Source of the DNA: Trichomonas vaginalis G3
Lineage: Eukaryota > Parabasalia > Trichomonadida > Trichomonadidae
Length of the DNA stretch: 64,000 bases
Assembly: GCF_026262505.1 (NCBI RefSeq)
Contig: NC_067205.1
Span: forward strand, 8,680,001-8,744,000
Direction of reading: 5' to 3'
In this document: piece by piece, positions 29,700 to 40,690 of the stretch
Layout: every line of letters starts with the position of its first letter
Position numbering within the stretch: position 1 is the stretch's first letter
Made by a program: the position numbers and the translations under genes
Notes under the pieces: generated by a model
Seen by the model: only the letters and a program-made list of their open reading frames with translations
What the model was told of the DNA's origin: nothing
The model's database searches: none

Positions 29700-30602
29700 A
29701 TGAAAAGAGGGAGGAAACCACGACCAATTCCAACTTCTGTCATTAACAAGAAGAAGGAAAAGGAGAGAATAGAAGAATTATATTATGCAGAGAGAAAACG
29801 ACTTTATGCCGGAGAAGAAGAATTTATGAACACTTATCACCCATTCGAAGAATCTAAAAAAGGCTGCGGGAAGAAATCATCGCCATTACAGAAAGCAATC
29901 ATTTTCTGCATGAAACAAAATAACGGGGCCGCTACAGAAGAACAATTGCTAGAATTTGTACGTAATAAGTGGGATATTATCATGAAATACACTCCACGAG
30001 GTTTTTCGATGGAACCATCATTACGCGTTATTCGTCTAAATCTCGTTGTGCGAAAAAAAGCTCGACATCTTTTTTTGAAAGATCCAAAAAACAAGGATTT
30101 ATGGATGCTTAACTCAAACTTGCGAAAGATACCTGTCAAAAGAACCCTATTCAAAAGTTCTGCTGAAGAAATCCCTGAAGAAAATATCGAAAATTTAGCA
30201 TCTGATTCTGGAAATTATAGCGACTCAGAACCAGACTCTATGTATGGAAGTTATATCATGAATCACGATACATTTGAAAGACATGTTGAAGACTTTATGA
30301 GATCAATTCAAACTAGCGTTAAAATCGAAGAAATTGCAAATTCATTATCTAAATATAAAGAAAAACAGGGTTTATTCCAATGTTTGCCCTTCGAAAGAAG
30401 AATTAGAGCTTGTCTAGTAGTCCTCAAAAGCGAAGGACGTGTATTTTTCGATGAATTAACGAATACTTGGAGCAATCAGAAACCACCCACAAAAATTGAG
30501 AAGCCGTCAGAAAATCGTTATCTTCTGACGGACGTAAAAATCCAAAATCTAACTATTGATGAGCTATATGAAATGGTTAAGAATAAATGTTTTGTAAAGT
30601 AA
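29700..30602 (+). CDS. AT-hook protein with winged-helix-like segments
   Basis: The ATG at 29700 is preferred (MKRGRKPRPIPTS); an open codon slightly upstream is not an ATG. The product is 300 residues. The start carries an AT-hook-like RGRKPRP that binds the minor groove of AT-rich DNA. Two helical segments look like winged-helix folds: residues ~60-145 (LQKAIIFCMKQNNGAATEEQLLEFV, then basic FLKDPKNKDLWML) and ~195-265 (FERHVEDFMRSIQTSVKIEEI to LVVLKSEGRVFF). An acidic serine-rich linker joins them. This suggests a nuclear DNA-binding protein. No named family is assigned. Confidence 0.75.
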   Translation: MKRGRKPRPIPTSVINKKKEKERIEELYYAERKRLYAGEEEFMNTYHPFEESKKGCGKKSSPLQKAIIFCMKQNNGAATEEQLLEFVRNKWDIIMKYTPRGFSMEPSLRVIRLNLVVRKKARHLFLKDPKNKDLWMLNSNLRKIPVKRTLFKSSAEEIPEENIENLASDSGNYSDSEPDSMYGSYIMNHDTFERHVEDFMRSIQTSVKIEEIANSLSKYKEKQGLFQCLPFERRIRACLVVLKSEGRVFFDELTNTWSNQKPPTKIEKPSENRYLLTDVKIQNLTIDELYEMVKNKCFVK

Positions 30603-30731
30603 TAATTGTTTTTTCTCAATTTTCACAATTTTCAAAGAAATATCTTTTCTGTCATTTTACTAAATTAATTTCATTTAAATATCATTAATCGTACACACTA
30701 ATATAATACAATTCATATAAATAATTAATTC

Positions 30732-32218
30732 AAAAAAAATTGTAATTTGACTATTTCAATATCATAAACACATTTCTATTGTTATAAAAGTCTTAAGTGC
30801 TTGTGATCAGACAAATCTGTTTTTCAATAAGACATCTTAGAAAAAAAAATTGTAATTTGACTATTTCAATATCATAAATGTTGCATGCTAAGTTCGGTCA
30901 ACGATAGAAATTGAGTGGAAATTAATCGTCGAGGAAGTACGATTATGTAAAGTAAAAAAATGTTGTGGGATTTTTAATATTATATATTATTTTATAATAA
31001 AATTTTTTTGAGTCATTTTAAGAAGCACATATAATTTTTTGAATTTAAAAATTAAAGTAGTGTCAAACGAATTTATCACTTAATTTAATACTCAGATTTC
31101 TTAAAATTAATGAAAAAAAGGTTTTCTGAGAACTTTTGAGAATGGTTTTTAAATTCCATTATTGAAAATATATAGGTATTGTATGAATTCAAACTCTATA
31201 TTTATTAAAATTCTAATTTTTAATAAAATAACTTTTCAGAGGAATATGATTTTGAATGGTTGATTAATAAGTATAAAAGTCTACGATTTTAAGGAGGGAA
31301 TTGTTCCTTAAGGTATACATCATAACTATATACTCATAAGGAACAATTCCCTCTAGATAGCTGGGAAACTTTCTCTGAATAACTTATCATTTGGAGAAAG
31401 TTTCCCAGCTATCTATTAGAAACTAAAGGCTGTGAGGCACTATATATAATCAGTGCCTCATAGCCTTTAGTTTCTTATTAAAAACGAGAAACTTGTTCGA
31501 AATGATAAACAATTTCGAACAAGTTTTCTCGTTTTAAGGAGGGAATTGTTCCTTATGAGGTATACATCATAACTATATACTCATAAGGAACAATTCCTCT
31601 TGATATCCTGGATATTTTTGAATATATTTTTTTAATTAAAGTTCTCAAAGTATTATCAAAAGTGATTTTTTAAAAATATCTCCAATTAATTAACTAATTA
31701 AAGTATTATATTTTTAAAATTAAATAGTTTTTCAATTTTTTTGAAGGAATTGAGATACTTCCCACGACAATAAAATTGAGAGGTTTACATTATGACTGAT
31801 CTTAGCATGCAACATAAACACATTTCTATTGTTATAAAAGTCTTAAGTGCTTGTGATCAGACAAATCTGTTTTTCAATAAGACATCTTAGAAAAAAAAAT
31901 TGTAATTTGACTATTTCAATATCATAACATTTCTATTGTTATAAAAGTCTTAAGTGCTTGTGATCAGACAAATCTGTTTTTCAATAAGACATCTTAGAAA
32001 AAAAAATTGTAATTTGACTATTTCAATATCATAAACACATTTCTATTGTTATAAAAGTCTTAAGTGCTTGTGATCAGACAAATCTGTTTTTCAATAAGAC
32101 ATCTTAGAAAAAAAATTGTAATTTGACTATTTCAATATCATAAACACATTTCTATTGTTATAAAAGTCTTAAGTGCTTGTGATCAGACAAATCTGTTTTT
32201 CAATAAGACATCTTAGAA
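30732..32218. repeat. 110-bp tandem satellite, five units, interrupted by MITE B
   Basis: Units start near 30732, 30842, 31892, 31999 and 32108 and contain ttgtaatttgactatttcaa and aagtgcttgtgatcagacaa. The second unit is split by MITE copy B with a 4-bp duplication. Subtracting the MITE and duplication restores an exact 110-bp spacing. The array begins about 130 bp after the stop of the AT-hook gene. Confidence 0.92.
30879..31814. mobile_element. Hairpin-array MITE, copy B (4-bp TSD)
   Basis: A 936-bp copy with the same TGTTGCATGCTAAG terminal repeats and the duplication TAAA (30875-30878 and 31815-31818). It differs from copy A almost only by short deletions. It inserted into one unit of the 110-bp satellite, so the satellite existed first. 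Confidence 0.92.
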
Positions 32219-33966
32219 ACAAACTTACTTAATTTTTGTTTATTCTATCATTCCCTTACTAAATAAATCTTTAACTTTCCTTCTAGTTATATTTATCCAT
32301 TCATCATCAATTTATGTTTTTTAACTTTTTTTCATATATATTTTTTCTGAATACCTACTGTAATATATTTTTCATTTATTATTTATTCAATTGCTTTTCA
32401 ATTTTTTTCAAAACCTTATTCAAATTTATTTTATCATTATATATTTTTATATTATAAATTATTTAATTATTAAAACATGTTATTACGTTTTAATTTTTAC
32501 TTTTTCATTTTTATACCCTTTTCAATTTTTTCTCAAATTTTCAATGCTTCTCAAATATTTCCATTCAAATATATCTTTACTAAAAATTTCTTTTTAAAAA
32601 TCACAAATTCACTTATATTCTTATACGAATCAATCTGTATCATATTACCAAACTTCACAAACACATCTAACTATTCAAATCATTTCAAATTTAAAATCAT
32701 ATAAATTAATATTATGAATATCCTGTTCTTTTTCCGAATACCCTTTATTCCCACATTTCAATATATCTCTAAGTATGCAATAGTACCGATAAAACATTAA
32801 TATCCCTGATATTTATAAAAATGTAATATCTGATCTTTTGATGATTATCGGTATCATATATGTTTATTAGTATTACCATATCTATTATTACATACACTAA
32901 CAGTATATGACATTTACACTTTTATTAAACCAAAATTCAAAAGAATCTTTTTGCAATTTCGTCCAATATGAAATTAAATCCAATGAAACATACACAACAT
33001 TCTCCGATATCTTCTGTAGTTGCATATTATATATTCAAACGATTTTTAAATAATGTTTCTATCAAATGTGTAGTGATTCCGTCCCGATTAAAAATTGAAT
33101 ACTTTTATCCCGATTTCCCGATCAATTCCGATGCCGCCTGGACACACAGAATTAGAGATCTCCAATAAGCATATTAAATAGATCAAATTTGAATTATGTC
33201 AATTAATTTACTCTTGACCCAATTTTATTTTTGATTTTTTTCAATGTAGTTTCGTGCGTATTATATTGAATGCCCAGTTTCTGATCCTAAATCAATTTAT
33301 CCATTTGCTGTCTAATTGAATACAAATCGATGATTGAATTATTAATCAATAAGATTTATATATTAAACTAAGAAATATCATATGAAAAAGATCCTTATGC
33401 CTTATATACCACCATTCTTGCATTGAATCGCCAAGACAATCACCTCAATGTGAGTTACAAAAAAAATCCTTCAAACAATTTATTGAAATTGTGAGTGGTT
33501 ATAACCGTTTTTTAATCCTCCTGCTGATTATAAATTGCTTTTTTAATGTTAACAAGAAGTTTTCTAATATTTTCTATACAAACTTATTTTTTTTAAAAAA
33601 AGTGCCGTGTGGCAAATTTGTCCTGTTCCCAAACTTAATTTCTTTGATCGAAAAATGACTAGGAAAAATAACTTTCACTTTATGACACTTTTTGCCAGAA
33701 AATACACTATGTATAAAACATCTACGATAATTTTATTTTTGAGGTACTAATCAAAATTTGAAAGTAATCTTGAATTTTGAATTTCAAGGTTAGGAAATCA
33801 TTATGGAGCAATTTTTCGTTTATTATTATCTTAATGATGATCATATTTAGTATTATTATGGCTCTAATTCGAAAAATACGAATTTAAATTATTAAGGAAT
33901 TAATCATGGGACATTTAATTAACTAGGCATTCATTTCTAATTGTTCAAATAAATTGAATTTTACAA
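32219..33966. other. Intergenic, no gene seen
   Basis: About 1.75 kb of very AT-rich DNA, with a pyrimidine-rich stretch at 32220-32720. Short open frames occur but none has protein-like composition or a promoter context. I report nothing else here. Confidence 0.5.
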
Positions 33967-34060
33967 CCATTTGAAAGGCAAACCCAAATTTTAGCTAAAA
34001 GTGACAGGGAAAAAAAGTTTAGTATTAAAAAAAGACCGATGAGAGCTTCGTTCGAAATAT

Positions 34061-34122
34061 AGAGGGAACTGAGAATGCGCAACCATTCTCAGGGAATATT
34101 GGATGCTATTCCCGTTCCCTCT
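34061..34122. other. Perfect three-way-junction inverted repeat (MULE copy 2)
   Basis: Identical to 23212-23273: an outer 9-bp stem enclosing two perfect hairpins of 8 and 7 bp. Retention in both the autonomous-type and deleted copies suggests a role in transposition, or just recent common origin. Confidence 0.9.
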
Positions 34123-34481
34123 GTATGGAAAATTGAGGTTTTCAAAGGGAGTTAAAATAATATCAAATTTATACTAATTTACTTCAAAATACAAAAGTAT
34201 TTGACAGCTAAAATTAGTTACTTTAGCAAGCCTATCAATACCCTTTTACGATTATTGTTACTTTTTCGAAATAAAAGTAAAAACAAATTTATACTAATTT
34301 ACTTCAAAATACAAAAGTATTTGACAGCTAAAATTAGTTACTTTAGCAAGCCTATCAATACCCTTTTACGATTATTGCTACTTTTTCGAAATAAAATAAA
34401 TTTATTATCAAAAACCTTTTTTTTCTTAGTAAAAATAAAAATGTTATTTTATATCAAGTTTTTATTCATAAATTTTTATAA

Positions 34482-35413
34482 TGTTGCATGCTAAGTTCGG
34501 TCAACGATAGAAATTGAGTGGAAATTAATCGTCGAGGAAGTACGATTATGTAAAGTAAAAAAATGTTGTGGGATTTTTAATATTATATATTATTTTATAA
34601 TAAAATTTTTTTGAGTCATTTTAAGAAGCACATATAATTTTTTGAATTTAAAAATTAAAGTAGTGTCAAACGAATTTATCACTTAATTTAATACTCAGAT
34701 TTCTTAAAATAATGAAAAAAAGGTTTTGAGAACTTTTGAGAATGGTTTCAAATTCCATTATTGAAATATATAGGTATTGTATGAAATTCAAACTCTATAT
34801 TTTAAAATTCTAAAATTTTTAAAAATAACTTTTCAGAGGAATATGATTTTGAATGGTTGATTAATAAGTATAAAAATGTCTACGATTTTAAGGAGGAATT
34901 GTTCCTTATGAGGTATACATCTAACTATATACCTCATAAGGAACAATTCCCTCTAGATGCTGGGAAACTTTCTCTGAATAACTTATCATTTGGAGAAAGT
35001 TCCCAGCTATCTATTAAAAAATAAAGCTGTGAGGCACTAATATATCAGTGCCTCATAGCCTTTAGTTTCTTATTAAAAACGAGAAAACTTGTTCGAAATG
35101 ATAAACAATTTCGAACAAGTTTTCTCGTTTTAAGGAGGGAATTGTTCTTATGAGGTATACATCATAACTATATACCTCATAAGGAACAATTCCCTCTTGA
35201 TATCCTGGATATTTTTGAATATATTTTTTTAATTAAAGTTCTCAAAAGTATTATCAAAAGTGATTTTTTAAAAATATCTCCAATTAATTAACTAATTAAA
35301 AGTATTATATTTTTAAAATTAAATAGTTTTTCAATTTTTTTGAAGGAATTGAGATACTTCCCACGACAATAAAATTGAGAGGTTTACATTATGACTGATC
35401 TTAGCATGCAACA
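34482..35413. mobile_element. Hairpin-array MITE, copy C (4-bp TSD)
   Basis: A 932-bp copy with terminal repeats TGTTGCATGCTAAG and the duplication ATAA (34478-34481 and 35414-35417). It lies exactly at the stop codon of the MULE transposase: removing it restores TTA-TAA, so the insertion added foreign codons to the 3' end of the frame. It has the most small deletions of the three copies. Confidence 0.93.
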
Positions 35414-35414
35414 A

Positions 35415-37082
35415 TAATGTTGTATAAATTTGAAGGTCGAAATCTGTAATAATTTTATCTTGAAAAGACTTGGCATTCTCAACAATGAATTGAGGGGTAT
35501 TGCATCCAAATTCTGTAATTTGCATGAGAATACTAAGCTTGATTTCCATTGGGATACTTAATTTCGAAAAATACTGGGTCATTCGTTTTTGAACCTTTGC
35601 TGCCTTGACAACTTTATCAAGTAGGTCATCTAAACCCAATTGAAGCGTATTTAAGTTTGCTGATGAGTTAACTATTAACAATTTAATTTTATCAGTGAGC
35701 ATTATACATTTTTCTGTATCCAGTCTGATTGTAGACTTTTTTGGCTTTTTTTCAGATGGCAACGGATTTGGAATTTTGTCTCTGAGCCTTATATCTTGAG
35801 AAATTCTGTAATAAAATGAAGGAACGATAAAATCGATTAATTTCATCACAAATCGATCAAATCTCATGAAAATTGTTCCGCCAAAATAGTAATATTTAAT
35901 TTTTTTGTTAATCGATTCTGAAATGTTATTTGTGAGAGCTAAATTTTCATCTCTTTCAGCGGCTGTCCATCTTTCTTGGTTTGATATCCATTGATTTTGT
36001 ATGTATTTTGAAAATTCTGGGAATTTTTCGGCTATTTCCAGAATTTTTTTGAACGTTGGTTCAATCCATTCTTTCTTGCCATTTCTGCCGTATGCAAGAT
36101 AGTTCATTTTTGTATCTAATATCAATTTGTCTGAACTCTCAAATGCATAATCTTTCAAATTTTTCTGAACGCCCTCATTACATGAACTGCACACCAATGA
36201 AGGATAACTTCTGGAAAAGAGTTGATAATCGCATTTTCGATTTCTTGTGCACAATCTGACATAAAATATTTTGGTTTTACTTTTGCCCAGTTAAAAAATG
36301 CCTTGAGACAGAATGCAATATTTTCTGAAGTGTTTGGATAAACGACAAATTGAAAAATTGGGAATGCATGTGTATTTGGAAATTTGGCTGATATCATGTA
36401 AAACAACATTTTAAATTCAAGTAATGAATGGGTTGCATCAATAAAATGCTCTTTCACAATTTTGATTATGTCCAGAAATTTGAAAGAAGCATAATAAAAG
36501 ATTAATTTCTTTGGTTTGTTGTAATTATCGACATCGAAATAAATTAAATCTTTTGGTGACTCTTGTTCTTTGATACCCTTAAATAATTGAGTTGACTTGA
36601 ATTGATTATCATCGTACTTTTGAATACCTTTGATCTTTTTATTTCCTTTTTCCTGAATTGTTTTCATTTGATCTGAAGATGCATTCAAAAAAGATGGCCT
36701 GTTAAGTGGATCATCCAGATCAAGTTTTTTGTCGCATTCAATTTGAGCCATTTTCGGATCACCCCCTGTTTTATAAAATTAATAAGTACCCGACGATAGC
36801 ATTGTGATAATGTGTGGTATTTCTTTGTCTCATCTTTGATTTGATTGGGATTATGTGTTCCATTATATTCTGTTAGGATATATTCTTCATCATCCTTTAG
36901 AAATGAGATACATGCTTCACATTTATCTGCACTGCACCTGAATTTTAATTTTGTTCCCCCTAAATTTGGATTTTTTTTAATTGATATGGACAACCTGCAT
37001 GGCATTCGTTATCAATGACAGCTTTCATAGCATCTATATAAGATAGCCTTTCTTTAAGTTCGCATGGTGCATCGATATGCAT
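35415..37082 (-). pseudogene. Mutator-type (MULE) transposase, frameshifted
   Basis: The coding region starts at 37082 (MHIDAPCELKERLSYIDAM) and ends at the site of MITE C. An N-terminal FLYWCH/WRKY-like zinc-finger region (KLKFRCSADKCEACISF to HNPNQ) precedes the MULE catalytic domain. That domain shows DATHSL, FPIFQFVVYPNTSENIAF, FMSDCAQEIENAI and HWCAVHVMRAF, the usual D-D-E and C-H arrangement. At least three frame changes occur, near homopolymers at about 36965-36985, 36755 and 36165. It is therefore inactive as read, unless those are sequencing errors. Confidence 0.9.
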
Positions 37083-37088
37083 CAAAAA

Positions 37089-37098
37089 AATGAAATGA
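37089..37098 (-). promoter_or_regulatory. Two TCATT initiators before the transposase
   Basis: On the minus strand TTTCATTTCATTTTTTTG directly precedes the ATG at 37082, giving two overlapping TCATT initiator matches. This supports 37082 as the true start and suggests host RNA polymerase II transcription. Confidence 0.6.
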
Positions 37099-37110
37099 AA
37101 TTTCAATATC

Positions 37111-37432
37111 AAAAAAAGCACAAAATTTGAAAAAATTCACAAATCTCAGTTTCTGAAAGAAAATGGCCTCTTAAACTTTGTGCATATATTCATCTATAAG
37201 ACACATTGTATCCATATATTATTTAGCCAACACAACTTATCTGGTATCGAGAAAATTCAAAAAAAGCACAAAATTTGAAAAAATTCACAAATCTCGGTTT
37301 CTGAAAGAAAATGGCCTCTTAAACTTTGTGCATATATTCATCTATAAGACACATTGTATCCATATATTATTTAGCCAACACAACTTATCTGGTATCGAGA
37401 AAATTCAAAAAAAGCACAAAATTTGAAAATTG
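37111..37432. repeat. 148-bp tandem repeat upstream of transposase
   Basis: Two full units (37111-37258 and 37259-37406) and a partial third begin with aaaaaaagcacaaaatttg. They lie immediately upstream of the transposase start on its coding strand, so they may be tandem promoter or enhancer copies. Confidence 0.9.
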
Positions 37433-37709
37433 CTCGGTTCTACATTCAAAATAAATTTCATTAATTTTTACGTACATATTAAGGTACTTATCTTCTACAT
37501 ATATAATCTTCATTAGATATATACATGATAAATAAAATTCATAAAACATTAAAAATCAAAAAATTAGATGAACCTTGGCAATTAAACTTTATTAAATAAT
37601 AGTTGTTTATAAATTATATTATATTATCATTTAATATTATTTTGATAATGAAGATTTTATTTTGCAATAATATAAACGAAATTTTTTACCTTATGAACTT
37701 TTGATGGAA

Positions 37710-38997
37710 TAAGGGTTTCGTTTTGCTAAAATTGTCACTTTTATAGCATATTTGTTTTTGGATGTTTTGCGAAACCAAAAAAAAACTATGATATACAATG
37801 TGTGTGTAAAGAAAATACTTTATTTACTAGTTAAAAAATCATTTGGTATTGATCAAGTTATTTTTTCTGGATAAGATATTATATGGATAATTGGATAGAA
37901 AATACAATTATATAATCTTGTACCTGGTTTAATTAAGCTAATTGTCATCAGAAACTTGTAATTTTTATGAATTTCAGATTTTCTTTTCATTACTGCTTTT
38001 CTTAATAGGTCAAGTTCTTATTTACGTTATAAAGTATGATATTTACAAATATCAAGTTATCATGTTTTTTGAGAAATTATGAGAAACAAACAAAAATGAA
38101 AAAGATAGGAATAGCAATGAATAGTGATGTGGGTATAGAAAATGTAAGAGATATGAATGCAAAGCAATCAGTATTTAGGACATTGACCATAGATTTCGAA
38201 AAAAAATGCTGCATATTGAGCGAAAACTATGATTATATTATAAGGCTGTCATTTAAAGCATAATGAAACTATTCCCTTTTCATTTTAATCGAATAAGATA
38301 GTAAAGATTTTTGAATTAGCTAGAAACTGATGAGATGTTTTCACAAATCAGATTTTTAATCTCTATAATGCATAATTCACTCAATATCTCAATTTTGATA
38401 TTGCGAGATATTTTTGCTATCGGTTTCGCAATTTTGACACAATAGCAAGAGGGTTCTATATGCATTATTATCAACGTAGAATCTGAATATCATATCAGAA
38501 AATGTCGCAAATCTGACATTTACCCGACCAAATAGCAAAAATAATTGAATACTTTTCGCAAAAACTTTTAAAATCGATAAAATATGAAATATAGATATTA
38601 AAGAGACTTTTTATATAATATTCATAAAGATTTTCCAAAAATATGATACTGCAAAATTAAAAAAGTGACGTCTTGAGTGGAGTTAAAGGTCGAAATTGCT
38701 AGCTAAATGTTTTTTAGCGAAATTGCGTATTGTACGTTTTTTTCGCAAAACGAAACCCTTAAATAATGTCATTTCACACAAGATAAAAAAGACAAATATA
38801 GTAGTTTCGTGATGTATTAACTTAGATTCTTTTGAGATAATTTGAAATATTTAGTTTTAGATCACAAGTATTTGACATTTAAAAATAGAAGTGCAGACTA
38901 ATTTACTTTTATATAAAATAACCCCTTAAAAAATCTAAATTGAATTTTTTTAGCGAAATTGCGTATTGTACGTTTTTTTCGCAAAACGAAACCCTTA
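37710..38997. mobile_element. TIR element nested in the MULE (7-bp TSD)
   Basis: Terminal repeats TAAGGGTTTCGTTTTGC flank a 1.29-kb AT-rich body. The uninterrupted site is visible in the 901-bp MULE, and the duplicated part is GATGGAA (37703-37709 and 38998-39004). The right end is present twice (38710-38761 and 38947-38997), 52 bp each, separated by 185 bp. No transposase was found. The family is uncertain. Confidence 0.8.
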
Positions 38998-39599
38998 GAT
39001 GGAAATATGCAAATTTAAAATAATAAAGAAAGCCGCGAGCGAAGCGATCGGCTTAGTTCGAAGATTTTGATTCAAATCTTTGCTGATCTGTAATTCGCGG
39101 AAGCCGCGAGCGAATCGAGCGGCTTAGGTCTAAGATTTTGATTCAAATCTTTGCTTATATTCCTTAAATTCTTTATGAAACTCGCAACAGTTCCATAAAA
39201 AATTTTAAATTCTAAACTGTCGAAATTACCGATCGGTAATCACACCCTTCACGGGCGTGTCACTTTTAGCTAAAATTACTCCCATTTGAAATAATTTTAT
39301 ATATTGCATCATAATTAATCTTATCAGACTCATACATATCTCTCAATTCAATAAAGTATTAATGCATCAATATTTGAACATACTTACATATAACATTCAG
39401 ACACATTGATTGAATTTGATTTTTTCATTAAAATGATTAAATCATCAAACTCGAATTACAAAATGTTGATTGATATGATTACATATGATATAGAATTTAA
39501 TGCAATATAATAACCAAATGCGATCATATTGAATAATAAAAGAAATCAAACAAAGATATGGTCATACTTTACACAAAAATAAATAAACAATTCAACATT

Positions 39600-40463
39600 C
39601 TAGATATTTTCAACTTTTTCTTGAACAATATTGTGCAATGAAGACTTTTCGGTAACCATCGATTCAGTTTGGCCTGTAATAAAGTTTGCACTATTAGAAT
39701 CAGTCTTTTGACGAGTTTCCTTTTCGTCATTTGATTCTACTTTGTTTTCTGGCGCTGGAGGCTTTTCTGTTTCATTATTTTCTTCCTTTTTATCTTGTGG
39801 CTGTTGTTTAGGCTGTTCTGGCGCTTCGTTCTTAGTTTCTGACGATTGCGAATTATGTTCTTCTGATGAATCGTCTTCGCTATGTTTTTCAGATGGCAAA
39901 ACAACCATTTCTTGAGATTCATCTGGTTTATCAGTAATAATGCATACTTTATCCCCATCGTTTTTCTCAATTGTTTCAATTCTGATGTTTTCTGGCTGTT
40001 CCTTGTTAGATCGCGATGAAGAACTTGATGAAGATGATGATACGCGATTCGATGTTGAAGGAGGTGACATCACTGTTTCAGATTCAGTATCGACACGATT
40101 AGGACGTTTTCCTTGTGCTGATTCTACCTTATATATCTCTTCATCATGGAGAGCAGCAAGCTTTGTAGTTGTTTTTCTCTTCGGAAATAGTGGAATATCA
40201 TCTAATACAGCAAGACCTCCAGCAGTACCTGGTCTTCTTGCATTTTCTATTAATCTGTCATGAACTGTCATGTTTTTGATAAGTTTTTCTCGATAAATTG
40301 CATTATTTCGCTTCATTAAACGTAATCTTGGAGGTACATCTGGTGTTGTCATGTCAATACCGCCTTTTGCTGTGCGTACAAAGTTCAAATGTTGCCTATA
40401 CTTAAACTCTTTCTCTTTCATATCAAGAAATCTATTAGCGGCAGGCCTATCACGTACAGACAT
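39600..40463 (-). CDS. Disordered protein with conserved-looking N-terminus
   Basis: A complete 287-residue frame starting MSVRDRPAANRFLDMKEKEF. Residues 1-85 are basic and helical (PPRLRLMKRNNAIYREKLIKN then NARRPGTAGG), weakly like CFAP97/hemingway-type axonemal proteins; this is a guess from pattern. The remaining 200 residues are low complexity: a serine run, then glutamate, lysine and glutamine. It may be a cytoskeletal or flagellar accessory protein. It is transcribed divergently from the 40691 gene, 227 bp away. Confidence 0.6.
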   Translation of the reverse strand: MSVRDRPAANRFLDMKEKEFKYRQHLNFVRTAKGGIDMTTPDVPPRLRLMKRNNAIYREKLIKNMTVHDRLIENARRPGTAGGLAVLDDIPLFPKRKTTTKLAALHDEEIYKVESAQGKRPNRVDTESETVMSPPSTSNRVSSSSSSSSSRSNKEQPENIRIETIEKNDGDKVCIITDKPDESQEMVVLPSEKHSEDDSSEEHNSQSSETKNEAPEQPKQQPQDKKEENNETEKPPAPENKVESNDEKETRQKTDSNSANFITGQTESMVTEKSSLHNIVQEKVENI

Positions 40464-40690
40464 TGAACTTAAATAAATTTTTTTCCTTTATAAACGTATA
40501 CAAAAAGTGAGAATTCTTCAAAAAAATCTGACAAGTTTTAATTCTATTCCTATCGTAGTTTCGATAATCGTTTTTCATTCAATAAAACATTAAATTAAAC
40601 AAATACAAATATGAAGAATTAATCAATTTTTAAATTTTTTTAATGAACATAGGATTTTTTTTTTCTTACTTCTGATTTCGCTTTATTTTC

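Larger units (their letters stand above)
33977..39281. mobile_element. 5.3-kb MULE with transposase and nested insertions
   Basis: Terminal inverted repeats around AATTTTAGCTAAAAGTGAC are flanked by the 10-bp direct repeat CCATTTGAAA (33967-33976 and 39282-39291). Inside are a Mutator-type transposase on the minus strand, two 120-bp subterminal units, the 62-bp three-way junction and the right subterminal repeats. Two later insertions interrupt it: a hairpin-array MITE (34482-35413) and another TIR element (37710-38997). Without them the element would be about 3.1 kb. It is the probable parent of the 901-bp copy at 23126. Confidence 0.93.

Noticed and set aside
32391-32704. Two overlapping phenylalanine-rich frames
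   Set aside because: They fall in a strongly pyrimidine/AT-rich stretch and look like chance translations.
37178-37426. 82-residue frame with a repeated segment
   Set aside because: This is the 148-bp tandem repeat upstream of the MULE transposase, not a gene.
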